Of a stretch of 64,000 bases of DNA, positions 1-12,423 are shown piece by piece (position 1 is the first letter of the stretch; each line of letters opens with the position of its first letter). Under the pieces are notes generated by a model that saw only the letters and a list, made by a program, of their open reading frames with translations, searched no databases and had not been told where the DNA came from. Origin of the DNA: Adenanthera pavonina (lineage: Eukaryota > Streptophyta > Magnoliopsida > Fabales > Fabaceae); the NCBI GenBank assembly GCA_026686845.1, contig JAIVEN010000037.1:62001-126000 (forward strand). The letters are read 5' to 3'. The position numbers and the translations under genes were made by a program.

Positions 1-460
1 TAATTAATTTATTTTATTTTGTTTTTTTTTGACTCTTCACTTACTTGGCACTTGTGTTTTATTAGAAGGGAAGAGTCCATAAAAAGGGGGAGCAGCGATA
101 CACTAGCTAGGCTTCTAGTTACAGTACCTCCCAGGGCCCATCTTCTTCTTTTTTTAAATTAATAATACTAATTCAGTTATCAACTGTTCAGTTTTCTATG
201 ATTTTTTATCCATTTTTTCAAATTGTTGATCAATTTTCCTATTTTTCGATCTGACCAGGGCAGCCAGTCCCCTTTAGTTTTTTACAACATTGATTGAAAG
301 GGAAAAGAGATTAAAAATGTAACAAAAACGATATATATATATATATATTGCTAAATGAATTATAATAATTTGAATAAAATATAGTAAAACTTGTATAAAA
401 AGGCTCCTTCATATCCATACAATTTCTATGATTCTTCGTTGCAGTATTCTCAGTCTCACC

Positions 461-484
461 ATATATATATATATATATATATAT
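461..484. repeat. (TA)n microsatellite
   Basis: A pure TA run; similar short TA runs occur at 331-350 and 1879-1902. The surrounding 1-600 is AT-rich and I see no gene in it; short open frames across it are low-complexity. Confidence 0.85.
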
Positions 485-599
485 TCCAAAAGAAATAAAA
501 TGCAAAAGATTTGTTTGAATTCTTTCCGTAGAGACTATAAATTGGAGGCACACTATAGAGTGATTCATGCATGACCAGCGATCAATTGAGTTGAGACTT

Positions 600-1590
600 T
601 AGCTAGCTAATGGACTGGGCCTTATACACTGATGGGCCTTATAAACTGATGGGTCTTGTAAAAACTTATATACGGCTTCTTTAATTTGAGATTGTAAATA
701 AAAATTCTAAAGTGGAATGGAATAGCTGTCGATGCACCCTGTATGTAGGCAAATGAAGCACGTTGAGGGACCTAGTAGTGCGTGTTCTTTTCTAATTTGT
801 TACTTTCGAAATTTTTACGCCAACCAAGTTCCCTGTGAAACACTCCTAACGATGTTTAATTTGACCCCAAGTTTTATGTCCATCACGATGATGATGCTAC
901 GGACGGTATGAGTGTCAAAAAGGGTCCAAATGCCTAGAAGATTACCAAAGACCAACGAAACGGATTTTTTCACTATTGGAATAGACTTTACTGATGGAGT
1001 ATGTTCATGATCTCGATCACTAGCCCATCATAGTGAATCTAAGTGTCACCTATAAGAAAGTAGTTTTATTACAAACCTTCGTTAGAAATTTATTGAGGGG
1101 AAAGGAATGTAATTGGACAAGTCACAGAAGCACCATCTTCAAAATGGTAGGATCAGAAGCAGTTCTTAAAATAATAATTTGAAGGATGATTGGGTCAGCT
1201 TCAGTGTCACGTACAGCAGAAAGGGTGTCCTTTATCACATTACCACGAATAATTAGAGTTGTTAGTAACATACCTGGGTAATTGAGACACACATGGCATA
1301 ACTTCAAAATTAACTGAGCAGCTATATTTTGTAAATGACTGAAATTCACAGGATCATAGGGATTTCGGAGGTATATGACATCGTTCAGTCAAGATGACAT
1401 ATACCTACAATGATCGAAATTACATCAATATTTTTAGTTTCTCTAAGTCCGTCATTTTCTTTCATCGGAGAGGAGAAACTCATCAACTATATTGGACGCT
1501 CAAGGAGAAATAAGATGAACACAAACAGAAACAATGTTTAGCAATTCTGGAGATACTGTCAGAAACGTAACTATAATATACATTAAGAGA
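600..1590 (-). repeat. Duplicated 3' flank of the BED-Ulp1-NLR family, copy A
   Basis: This non-coding stretch shares long, imperfect blocks with 3130-4090, 4445-5100, 28870-29640, 50490-50640 and 54600-55560. Shared blocks include wording around tcagaaatgtattgagggg, accaacgaa and agtgtcac. In the intact copy F this sequence lies just downstream of the LRR stop codon, so here it marks the 3' flank of a decayed family member whose LRR remnant follows at 1590-2535. Confidence 0.7.
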
Positions 1591-2535
1591 GCCGAATTTT
1601 GGAGGAGATATGAACCTCAGCTGATTCTTGTAGGTCATACAATCCCATATCTCTCAATTTGGGAAGAGTGAAGGTGTGCTGAGAGAGGTTACCACTACAG
1701 CAAGTATTATTTCAAAATCATCCTCTCCAACTATTTATTTCATTGATTCACAATATGCAATAACTTGCTGATAATTTTGGTGTCAGCAGAGTCTTCATGC
1801 TGTTGCAATCTTCAAAATGGAGATGTTTCAGATGAGAAAATAGTGGAAAACAGAGTCAAGGACGGAGCAAGGGGTGACACTATATATATATATATATATA
1901 TTTGGCAAGGAAGGCTAGGAAAAACCTTAGGAACTCTGAGAGATACAATATTCCCCCTACTATTATCCAGAATATTCCTACATTCTATTAGAGGTTGTAT
2001 AGTGACAAAAAGAACGCTATTTGAAGTTGAGTCTGTTGCGCCAACCAGTTAGTATATTCATTAGCTTTGCTGAAAATATGTTCCATCGCGATTAATATAT
2101 TCATTAGCTTTCCTGAAAATATGTTCTATCGCGATCGTCCAGAGGTGACACTATATTTTTGAAGTCATTCAATTTCCAGAGGGCTAGATCTCCGACAAGT
2201 TGGACAGAGCAGCAGAAGAAACAATTGCGAGAGAAACAACACAAGCACTCCACCTCATTGCAAAACCCAATCTTCAAACGAATTTGGTGTGGATTATTAC
2301 TTTTACCAAATGATAAAACACGGCATATGCATCCACTCCATGTCCATTGGTGACAATGCCTTATAATCGAGTTCGAGTCTTTGATGCCTTCTGGGAATAC
2401 TGCTATTCTGTTTACCAAAGCCATAACCCACAAAAGTTACCCTTTTTGGGAATATTTTTCATTTATTTCCTCATAGAAACCACCATAGCAGAAATCTGCA
2501 CGTATTCACCTTCTAGGAAGGCTTCAAAATCTCTC
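1590..2535 (-). pseudogene. LRR remnant of an NB-ARC-LRR gene, copy A
   Basis: On the minus strand, 2104-2433 translates to a segment matching the C-terminal LRR region of copies B and F. It has the same spacing of CHQWTWS, LSFGK, CCFS and LKD/LND blocks, with VQL before the LND block. From 2100 to 1590 the DNA continues to match the last LRR modules, but the frame is broken by stops and by a (TA)n expansion at 1879-1902. The NB-ARC, Ulp1 and BED parts are absent upstream. This is a dead C-terminal fragment; it is not a separate small gene. Confidence 0.8.
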
Positions 2536-3129
2536 ATTTTAGATTGTTAGCGCTTGTTTCATTATCGTTTATTGCCCCGCCGTATTTTGTCCCTAATTTA
2601 ACCGAAATTTCCTATATAACAATCATCTACTTTTCCAACGCATAAAATCAGTATAAAATCCTTAGAATTGCAAAGTGAATTTTTTTCTTTTAAGTTTACT
2701 TTCATTATTCCATGTAAAAATATGGAAAGTCAATGTGATTTCACAAGTCTGTCAAATTCAAAAAATCAATGTAAAATTCTTGGAAATGAGGAGTGAAATT
2801 TCTTTTTAGTTCATAATTTTACACAAAACAACAAAAACTAAGGATCAAACCCAAAATAATATGCTTAAATGATCCATTTTTATGTCATCCTATTTAAAAA
2901 AACATCAATGTAAAATTCTTGGAAATGAGAAGTGACAACTGATGCTAAAGGTTTTTCTGTGGTATCTGTTCTTCCATTTTCAGTGTGATCCTGTTTGTGT
3001 CATATGGACATGCCGAAGCAAGTCTCTACTAAATGTCACATATTTGAGTTTGACTCACAAGAAGCAATCAAACTCACGCCCTTAAATTTTAATCAACAAA
3101 GTCTCAGCCAACTCATACATGGACCTCCA

Positions 3130-4090
3130 CTTAATTAATTACCATAGATTTTGAGTAATAATCCTATAAGTTGAAGAACATAAATCACCATACAATATAT
3201 TGTTGAACAAAAATTCTGTCAAAGGTTTAAAGAATCTACGGGGAAAAAAAGTAGTTCCACCATCAGAAATGTATTGAGAAATAAGAATGAAGTTGGACAA
3301 GTTCTGCATGCATCAACTTGAAAGAGAAAAATAGAATCATAAGAAGTTCTCAAATGATAATTTAAAAGGATGATAGGTTCAGCTTCAATGTCACACACGG
3401 CAGAAATGGTGCCCTGCATTAGATTAATTACCAAGAAGAATTAGAATTGTAAGTAAAATACATCGATAGTTGAGACACATGAAATAAATTGAAATCTTAG
3501 GTTCCATCCTTTCAAACAGTAATGATATCAGAGGAATGATCAGCAGGTGTTGATTAGCAAGGGAAGCACACGATGACAGAGGGATTAGGACCATGAATCA
3601 ACCACCGAGATGTACTGAACTTTTTTTATTTTGAAGATATAGTGGGACCTCAACCCTTTCCACTGTTTGTACCTGATTGGGTTTTTTGAGCCATCTCTGT
3701 ATCCACAAAAAATAAAAAAAGTAAAAAAATCTTAGCAACTATAGTTTGTAAATAACTGGATAATTGACCGGATTGTGCGAACTAGGTTGCATTATAGATG
3801 TTTCTTATTATCATAATAGTGCTAATCATCATAAGAATGGAGAGGGCTTCAAAAGGCCCTGGACTTTAGTGCACAATTTGAACATTTAATAAGAAAGAAG
3901 TATAGATGATCAAGTTAGATATCCTACAAATTGGCTTGGTGTATTTAATATTTATTTAAAGTTCTACTTTTTTTTAGTACAAATATTTAAAATTCTACTT
4001 GATATAACAAACAGAAGACAAGGTTGAATTAACATCAAATTTCTATCAGAAGTGTATTAATGAAAAAGAACACAAAATAACCTTAATTTA
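3130..4090 (-). repeat. Second duplicated 3' flank, without an LRR
   Basis: This stretch resembles the copy A and copy F downstream sequence (agaaatgtattgag, cagaaatggt, gagacacatg and gttgcattatagatgtt blocks) but no LRR coding follows it. Between 2536 and 3130 I see nothing beyond AT-rich DNA. It is best read as the leftover of another tandem unit whose coding part was deleted. Confidence 0.6.
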
Positions 4091-4444
4091 GTTTTGACAT
4101 TTTAATATTGAAGGTGGAGATAATGCAGGCGCCTGCTGGAAACAGAGCCATAAGTGGTGTGATGGCAAATGTTTGTTTTATTATGCAGAAAAAAAGATAA
4201 ATTTCTCGCAGAGTAGAAAAGTGGAGGCCATAGTTGAATTTGTGTACATTCTCTTAATGTAACATAAATAAAAATATAAAATATGTTTGCTACATTGGAA
4301 AAGAGATGTTTCATAGATTGACGAAATTCATTATATTCAACTCAATAAGAACAGTTACTGCTAAAGATGGAAAAAAGAAGTGACCAGAAAAAAGAAAAGA
4401 AAAATTATATTATTTTACCTCATAGAAATTTAGAATAAAAATTT

Positions 4445-5086
4445 AAAAATATTTCAGTTTTAAACTATTATGAAAAGCTCATACACAACTTCTTTAATCT
4501 AAAATTCTGTATGAAGTTCGAAAGAATCTCAAGGCGAATGAAAGGCTTCCGTTACATGCTATATGCCAATATTTAGGCAAATAGAGCAGGTTGAGGGGCC
4601 TAGTGTATGTTATTTTCTTTCTTTCTTTTTTCCTTTTTTTTTTTCCTTTTATTTTTGCTTTTGAAAATTTTATGCCAAGCAAGGTCCCCTTTGAGAACAT
4701 CCCTAACGTTGTTTAATTTGACCCCAAACTTCTATATCCATGGTGATGCCGATAAGGATATATAGTATAAACGTCAAAAAGGATTCAAAGGCCTAGTAGA
4801 TTACCGAAGACTAACGAATTGGGATTTCTCTATTGGAATAGAATCTACTGATGGAGTCAACACTTGGCTCACTAGCTTATTATAGTGATTCTACATGTCG
4901 TGTATAAGAAACTTGTTTAGTTGTAAATATTCATCAGAAATGTATTGAGGGGATAAATAATGTAATTGGACAAGTTATATAGAAGCACCAACTTCAGAAA
5001 AATAGAATCAGAAGCAGTTCTTAAATTGCCATTCAAATAGGTCAGCTTAAATGTCATGCACAGCAGAAATGGTATCCTCAATTACA
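4445..5086 (-). repeat. 3' flank of copy B
   Basis: Downstream sequence of the copy B LRR, matching the other flank copies (tattggaatagaatctactg, tcatcagaaatgtattgagg). The preceding 4100-4440 matches 25640-25970 (aaaatataaaatatgttt, gaaaaagagat), so the duplicated segment extends beyond the gene's immediate flank. Confidence 0.7.
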
Positions 5087-6415
5087 TTACCTAGAACAGT
5101 TAGAATTGTTCTGGTTAATCATTTTTGCTTTTGGCGGCCAAGAGTATCCAGTTTTGGTCTCCTCCATTTGAATCGCAGATCCATATGAGATCTCTATCTG
5201 AGGGCGATTCAGTTTCTTGCAAGATTGAGCAGAAAATCTTTGGAGAGAAGGACATAGCATGATCCCTCTGTACACGAAATTTAGTTCTGGCAGGTCCCAC
5301 AAATACACAGATGTCAACTCTGGAAGAGTGATATTATGGTGAGAAAGAATACTGCTAACTGGAAGTATCATTTCAAAATCATCCTCTCCAACTATTTCTT
5401 TCATCGACTCACATTCTTCAATGGAAATGATCTCTAGGTTTTGGAGCTGAGCTAATAATTTAGGCGTCAGTAGAGTCTTCATGCTGTTGTATCTCCAAAT
5501 AGTGAGATGTTTGAGATGGGAAAATAGGGTGGCAGACAGATACAAGGATGGAGCAAGTGGTGACACTATATTTTTCAAGTCCTTCAAACACCAGACCATT
5601 AGTTCATTAATGAGTTGGACAGAGGAGCAAAAGGGACAACTAGGGGAGAAACAACACAAGTACTCCACCTCATCACACCACTTAATCTCCAATTGAATTT
5701 GGTGTGGGTTATTATTTTCACCAAATGATAAAACACGGCATAAGCATCTACTCCACGTCCATTGGTGACAATACCTTATAATCAAGTCTTCGATGCTTTT
5801 TGGGAGTACTGCTACTCCATTTCCCAAATCTATACCCTCAAGAGTCACAATATTTTGGCAACATTTCGTTCATATCCTCATAGAAAATAACATCATCTAC
5901 CACGCCTAAGATTAAATGATAGTTTACAAGTACACAATCTCTGTCAAGGAAGCTCATCACATAGGTATTGAACTCTTCGATGTCAGGAAATATAGTAATG
6001 ATAAATTCCAACTTTTTCAAACCTTGTAGATCTTGTACTCTCACACCTATTGAGTTTGGGATACAATTAAGCACAAGAGACTGTAAATTGGTCAATTTGG
6101 ATATGAGTGATGTTGACATTTTCAACGCTTTTGTATCCTGTAGATTTAGGCATCTAAGATTGACCGGCAAATCCAAGCCAGAAGGTGCTTCAGTGATTGC
6201 AGTATGGGAAAGGTCCAATGATTTTAACTGTTGTAGTTTTGCTAATGAAGGCACAAAACTCAGTTTTCTACATTGCGAAAGTAGTAATGCAATGAGACAT
6301 CCCAAGTTGGACACAGATTTGGGCAAACGCTTGCTGCCGGTCTCAGACAAATCAAGTATTTTAAGAGCAGGCATGTTGTTAAAAAAGTCATCTGAAATCC
6401 ATTCGAGGCTGTAAT
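5087..6415 (-). pseudogene. LRR part of copy B
   Basis: The open segments 6415-5838 and 5848-5087 translate to leucine-rich repeats with typical NLR wording (MPALKILDLSET, SLAKLQQLKSLDLS, TNLQSLVLNC), then the C-terminal repeats ending with FVYRGIMLCPSL and PQIEIS. A frameshift near 5845 separates the two segments: the first runs into a stop after KYCDS while the second continues with LEGIDLGN, where copy F reads straight through. The segment starts abruptly at the solo LTR border. Confidence 0.85.
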
Positions 6416-8746
6416 TGTAATGCCCCTCATGATATTTTCTTGGCATTGTGTTCAGGACGGAGGAAGGCTCAAGTGGAGTCTGAAAGAGCTCCACGCCGCG
6501 GCGAGGAGCAGGGCTGCCTCGGCGAGAAGCTTTCCAGTGGCATTGTTCTGGATAATTTGGTGGAGCCGCGGTGAGACATGCTGGAGCCGCGACGAGAGTC
6601 GTAAAAATTGTTTAAATCCGGATCAGTTAGACGCGAAAGAAAGAAAGAAAACGAAGGGAGCGACGCAGAGAGACGAGGAGCAGTGCTAGGGTTCGGCATT
6701 TTCGTTGTCCCGGAGTGATTCTCGTCCATCGAGAGCTTGGATTCAAGTTGGTAAGCGTTCCCTACTCCTCTCTCTCCATCTTCTTCGGTTGAAATTTGGG
6801 ATTTCCGGTTGTATGGTTGGATTTCCGGTTTGGGGTGAAATCCACCGATTGAAATTGATGTTTTGAGGTTAATGGAACGTGTTTTGATGTTCTTGTTGCT
6901 TGAATGTGAGTTTTGAAGGGATTATGTGTGTTTAGAGCTTAACCCTAGGATGTTTTCGGTAATGGCTCTTAGGAATCTGAGGTGTCCGAGGTTGTGTGGT
7001 GTTTGAGTAATCCCTAAGAGCTTATTGATGTATGAAAAGGGTGTTGGAACCTTGGGTTAGGTTAATGTGGTTGAATTATGATGTTTGATTTGTTGGTATA
7101 TTGTGCTAATGGTAAAATTGTGGCATTATGAAGGTTGTTTGAGTAATCGAGAGGGATTCATGCGTACTGGTCAGTTCAAGGAAGCTTGTGGAACTCATGT
7201 GTGTGTGGTAACGACAGTTGAGGTAACCAGGTGTTTGTTTATATTATATTGACTATGTTATACGATAGTACGTGTATTTGTATATATATGCATGTTTCAT
7301 TCATACCACGATACTGATGGGTTGTGTGTCCTATTTATATGTATATATATATATCGTGGTATGTATACTGTTAGACGATGGTTATGACTATGATGATGAT
7401 ATGTGTGATGATGATATCATATGTTGAATACATGACATTATGATGATGATACGATGATACATGAGCATCACCACATGACATTGTGAGATTGTGATGTATG
7501 GTGGATGTAGTGGTGATGACGTGATGGTGGTATGATGTATGATGATATGTTAGGGAGGATAAGGTTGGATTATATATATATGTTAGGGAGAATAAGGTTG
7601 GATTATATATATATATGTGTTAGGGAGGATAAGGATGGATAATATATGTGTTAGGGAGGATAAGGATGGATGATATATATGTTAGGGAGAATAAGGATGG
7701 ATGATATATGTGTTAGGGAGGATAAGATGGAGTCCCTGTGAGGGCGATATGCATGTCACTCATTTCATATTGCATTCATGATTTGTGTGAGATATATATA
7801 TGTGTGTGTGTGGTTGTTGTTCCCGGTTACTGAGACATTGTCTCACCCCCTTTCCCATAAACTAACGTTTCAGGTGACGGTTCTGGCACTAGTCCGGAGA
7901 AGACGCGGGAGTAGCTGTATACGTGGGAATAGTCTATGTAGCAGGTGTATTCTGTATTGGTATTTTGTGCCAAGTAGGATAGCATGGTTTGTAATGGATA
8001 ATGATATGATCGTGACTGGTTTGTATGTATGTATGTTTATGCTTGTGGTGTGTATGATTGAATATTGTTGAGAAGTTAGTATGATTGTCTTGGTAAGTCC
8101 AGAGTGTTGTTGGTTTGTGTAAGGGCCTGTAGCCCATTTGGTCAAGTTGGGTTCCAAGGGGGTCAAATCTCAGATGAGTGGTTCCTTTGAGGTGAAACCT
8201 CTTTGAACATGTTTGTTTGAGGGATTTGGACCTGTATGAATGGTTTCTGAGCGACCAGTTGCCTTTGGTGGCAATTGGAGGTTGTTAGTGGTGAGTTTTG
8301 GTCAACAAGGGGCCAAAACGGTGTCAGGGGTCCAGAATCTCCATACGGAGTTAGATAGAGGTAAAAGTGATGTCTGTGGATAGATGGGGACTAGATTGAC
8401 TTGTAGGGGTTGGAATCGAGTCAATCGGAGGTCGGAGTATAAAGTTATGCGCGTCAGAAGTTCGCCCCGGAGTGTTGAATTTGCTGATATGGGATATCAG
8501 CTGGGGGCGCCGCGGCTCAGGAAGTCAGGCCGCGGCTCCATAGGAGGTAGTGATGATGTTGAGACATGAGGCCGGAGCCGCGGTGGTACTGTAGCGGCCG
8601 CGGCCCCAGCCCAGTTTTTGGATGTTTCAAGTCGTTTTCGCTGTGTTTATGAATTGGAAGAGTTGTTTTGAGATGTCAGGATTGTGTTTGGTCAGATTTT
8701 GAAGTTTTTGATTAAGAATGGAGGTGTAAGGAGGTAGGGTGTTACA
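6416..8746 (+). mobile_element. Solo LTR (Tekay-like family) inside the NLR exon
   Basis: It begins TGTAATGCCCC and ends GATA-less ...GGTGTTACA, the same termini as the LTRs of the full element at 10424-18964. Target-site duplication GTAAT is at 6411-6415 and 8747-8751. Removing the LTR and one GTAAT restores the sequence found uninterrupted in copy F around 56790. At 2331 bp it is about 477 bp longer than the LTRs of the full-length element, because it holds a GC-richer block at about 8125-8602 that they lack. It also carries the 30-40 bp GTTAGGGAG-type tandem repeat at 7550-7730. It is antisense to the host gene. Confidence 0.95.
7550..7730 (+). repeat. LTR-internal minisatellite
   Basis: About six imperfect units of the form tgttagggaggataaggttggat separated by TA runs. 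The same array occurs at 11570-11730 and 18257-18417 in the full element. Open frames across it (such as 11558-11965) come from the repeat and are not genes. Confidence 0.85.
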
Positions 8747-8751
8747 GTAAT

Positions 8752-9986
8752 TATCATCTAAAAGTAATGTGGAAAGTTGAGAGCACCTGGGAGACATGCC
8801 ATTTGGAATCTTTTGTATTTTATTTCTAGTTAGAAAAACTTTCTTTAAATCTCCTTTCCACTTGGTATCATCCAGTATTTCTGTTAAATTCATATATGCT
8901 TTTGCCATAATGTTACCAATGTCTTTTGCTATACCCTTTGCCATGACCCTAAACAAATAGTGCGCTTTCCATCCCCAAAAATATTCTCCCTTTTTATGGC
9001 CTGATCCCAAATATGATTCTTCCAACATACTGTTATTCTTTAATTTATCCAAGACGTTGTAACCTTCATTATATTGCACCTTCAATAGCTTTGTCTCATC
9101 TATCCATCCCTCATAGACAAATCTTCCTATCAAACGATATGCAACAGTCAAATGAAAAGAACAATTGTGGGTATTTAAGGCACAATATAAGAAGCATTCT
9201 TGCAATTTGTTATTTAAGAAAGCATAGCTAGATCTCAATACTGGAAATACCCATTTCTCCATATATAATGCCCATTTTCCAAGTTTTGAAGACATTCCAA
9301 CATGACTCCATTCGCTTATATGTTCTTTTCCTTTCATGCTTCTTGCAATTGTAACAATTGCAAGGGCAAACCTCTACATTCATTTGCCATATTCCTTGCT
9401 ATCTTCTCCACTTCCAAAGGCAATCCTTCATGGACTTCAAGAGTCTTTTCAAGCAAAGCCCAACTATCTTTTTCATATAGAGGTTTCACTTCTATTATAT
9501 TCTTTTTGCAACCCATACCTTGACAAACTTCCCATATACGAGTTGTTAGAATTAATTTAATTCGATTATCTGAAAGAGGAAATCCAGCATCCTCTACAAA
9601 AATATGATTCCAAACATCATCTAAAATAAGAACACATTTATTCATGTGCTTGAATGCCTGTAATATTTTCCCAGCAATTCTTTTAACATCGAACTCATCA
9701 GATTTGTCCAAAATAATTGATCTAGAAACAACCTTTTGCAATTGGCAAATGCTTTCATGTTGCGAGGCAGTTACCCAAATGACATGATCAAAGTCACTAG
9801 CAGCTTCTTGTAAAAGCTTGTTATGAATGTGAGTTGCTAAAGCTGTTTTTCCCGCCCCTTCCATTCCCCATATCCCAACTGTTGCCACAATATCATCCAT
9901 TATCCATTTCCATATTTGTTCAATGTAGCTTTGAAACTGCTTCCCTACTAAATCTGTCGCGGGCAATATATAATCTTTGGAATATC
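8752..9986 (-). pseudogene. NB-ARC part of copy B
   Basis: The exon starts after the acceptor ttgctag at 9987-9993. The frame 9986-9334 carries the P-loop GMEGAGKT, an RNBS-A-like FDHVIWVTAS, kinase-2 KCVLILDDVW (terminal W, as in CC-type NLRs), RNBS-B KLILTTR and GLPL. Just at GLPL one C of a CCCC run is missing compared with copy F, so the frame shifts and ends at 9334. It resumes in 9337-8752 with the winged-helix region (LYCAL block). The MHD position reads AHY. The exon is cut at 8751 by the solo LTR. Confidence 0.9.
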
Positions 9987-12423
9987 CTAGCAACAAGAAT
10001 AATAATAATCAATCAACATGATGTCACAATTGAAATTATTTATCTCAACCATTGGAAGTGAGAGGAATAAAAAAAACAAATGAATAGAATTTATTGCATT
10101 TAAATATCCTTCACCAAGTTGTTAGAACACAGAAAGCAATAATCAATTAGCATGATTTGACAACACAAATTATTTATTTCAGGAGTGATAAAAATAATTG
10201 GTCAAAAAAGGAGTGAGAAAATAAAGAGCCAATTAATAAAGTAAATAATTGGATTTAAAAGTGAATATATAACTAATCAAGCTTTTCGAAAATAACTATA
10301 AAAAAGAGATGCATAGTTTATGTACGTTGAGGCATATACCTGTTTTCAAGCCAACATTAGTTCTCCTAACTCTTTTAGGAGAATCATCCAACTCAATACA
10401 TATCCATTTTCCAACATCTTCGGTGTAATGCCCCTCATGATATTTTTCGTGACATTGAGTTCAGGACCGAAGAAACAAGACGGAGGAACGCTCAAGTGGA
10501 GTTTGAAGGAGCTCCACGCCGCGGCGAGGAGCAGGGCCGCCGCGGCGAGAAGCTTTCCAGTGGCATTGTTCCGGATTAGTTGCTGGAGCCGCGGCGAGGT
10601 ATGCTGGAGCCACGGCGAGAGTCGGAAAAATCGTTTAAATCCGGATCAGTCGGACGCGACAGAAAGAAAGAAAACGAAGGGAGCGACGCAGAGAGACGAG
10701 GAGCAGTGCTAGGGTTCGGCATTTTCGGTGTCCCAGAGTGATTCTCGTCCATTGGGAGCTTGGATTTAAGTTGGTAAGCGTTCCCTACTCCTCCCTCTCC
10801 ATTTTCTTCAGTTGAAATTTGGGATTTTCGGTTGTATGGTTGGATTTCCGAGTTGGGGTGAAATCCACCGATTGAAATGGGTGATTTGAGGTTAATGGAA
10901 CGTGTTTTGGTATTCTTGTTGCTTGAATGTGAGTTTTGCAGGGATTATGTATGTTTAGAGCTTAACCCTAGGTTGTTTTCGGTAATGGCTCTTAGGAATC
11001 CGAGGTGTTTGAGGTTGTGTGGTGTTTGAGTAATCCCTAAGAGCTTATTGATGCATGAAAAGGGTGTTGGAACCTTGGGTTAGGTTAATGTGGTTGAATT
11101 GTGAGATTTGATTTGTTGGTATATTGTGCTAATGGAAGAATTGTGACATGATAAAGGTTGTTGGCTAATCGAGAGGGGTTCACGTGTACTGGATAGTTCA
11201 AGGAAGCTTGTGAAACTCGTGTGTAGGTGTGGTAACGACAATTGAGGTAACCGGGTGTTTGTTTATATTGTATTGACTATGTTATACGATAGTACGTGTA
11301 TCTGTATATATATATATGCTTATTCCATTCATACCACGATACTGATGGGTTGTGTGTGCTGTTTATATATATATATATATCGTGGTATGTATACTGTTAG
11401 ATGATGGTTATGACTATGATGATGATATGTGTGATGATGATATGATATGTTGCATACATGACATTATGATGATGGTATAATGATACATGAGCATCACCAC
11501 ATGACATTGTGAGACTGTGATGTATGGTGGATGTAGTGGTGATGACGTGATGGTGGTATGATGTATGATGATGTATATATGTTAGGGAGGATAAGGTTGG
11601 ATTATATATATATGTTAGGGAGAATAAGGTTGAATTATATATATATGTTAGGGAGGATAAGGTTGGATTATGTATATATGTTAGGGAGAATAAGGGTGGA
11701 TGATATATGTGTTAGGGAGGTTAAGGATGGAGTCCCTGTGAGGGTTACATGCATGTCATTCATTCCATATTGCATCCATGATTTGTGTGAGATATATGTG
11801 TATATATATATATGTGTGTGGTTGTGGTTCCCGGTTACTGAGACTTTGTCTCACCCCCTTTCCCATAAACTAACCTTTCAGGTGATGGTTCTGGCACTAG
11901 TCCTGAGAAGACGCGGGAGTAGCTGTGTACGTGGGAATAGTCTATGTAGCGTGTGTATTCTGTAATGGTATTTTGTGCCAAGTAAGATAGAGAATGGTTT
12001 GTAATGAATGTATGTCAGGGCTGAGACTGGTTTAGATGTATGTATGTTTATGTTTGTGGTATGTATGGTTGAATGTTGTTGAGAAGTTTGTATGGCCATC
12101 TTGGTAAGTCCAGAGTGTTGTTGGGCTTTGTTGGTTTGTGTAAGGCCCCAGCCTAGATTTTGATGCTTTCGGGTTGTTTCCGCTGTGTCTATGAATATGG
12201 AAGAGTTGTTTTGAGATGTCGGTTGTGCTTGGTCAGGTTTTGAAGTATTTGGTTAGGTATGGAGGTAGGATGTTACATTTTGGTATTAGAGCAATGGTTT
12301 TGGGCCATTGTTTCTGCTTGAAGTACTACTTGGCACATGTTTTGAATACATAGACTATATTCCCACTGTAATTCTAGTCCAGAACCATATAATTGAATGT
12401 GTTGTTGCTGGTGTGTAGGAAGA

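Noticed and set aside
7870..8166. Minus-strand 98-codon frame in the solo LTR
   Set aside because: Also present in shortened form in the other LTRs; antisense shadow of LTR sequence.
11558..11965. 135-codon plus-strand frame, repeated identically at 18245-18652
   Set aside because: It lies inside both LTRs and is made by the GTTAGGGAG minisatellite and TA runs; no protein family.
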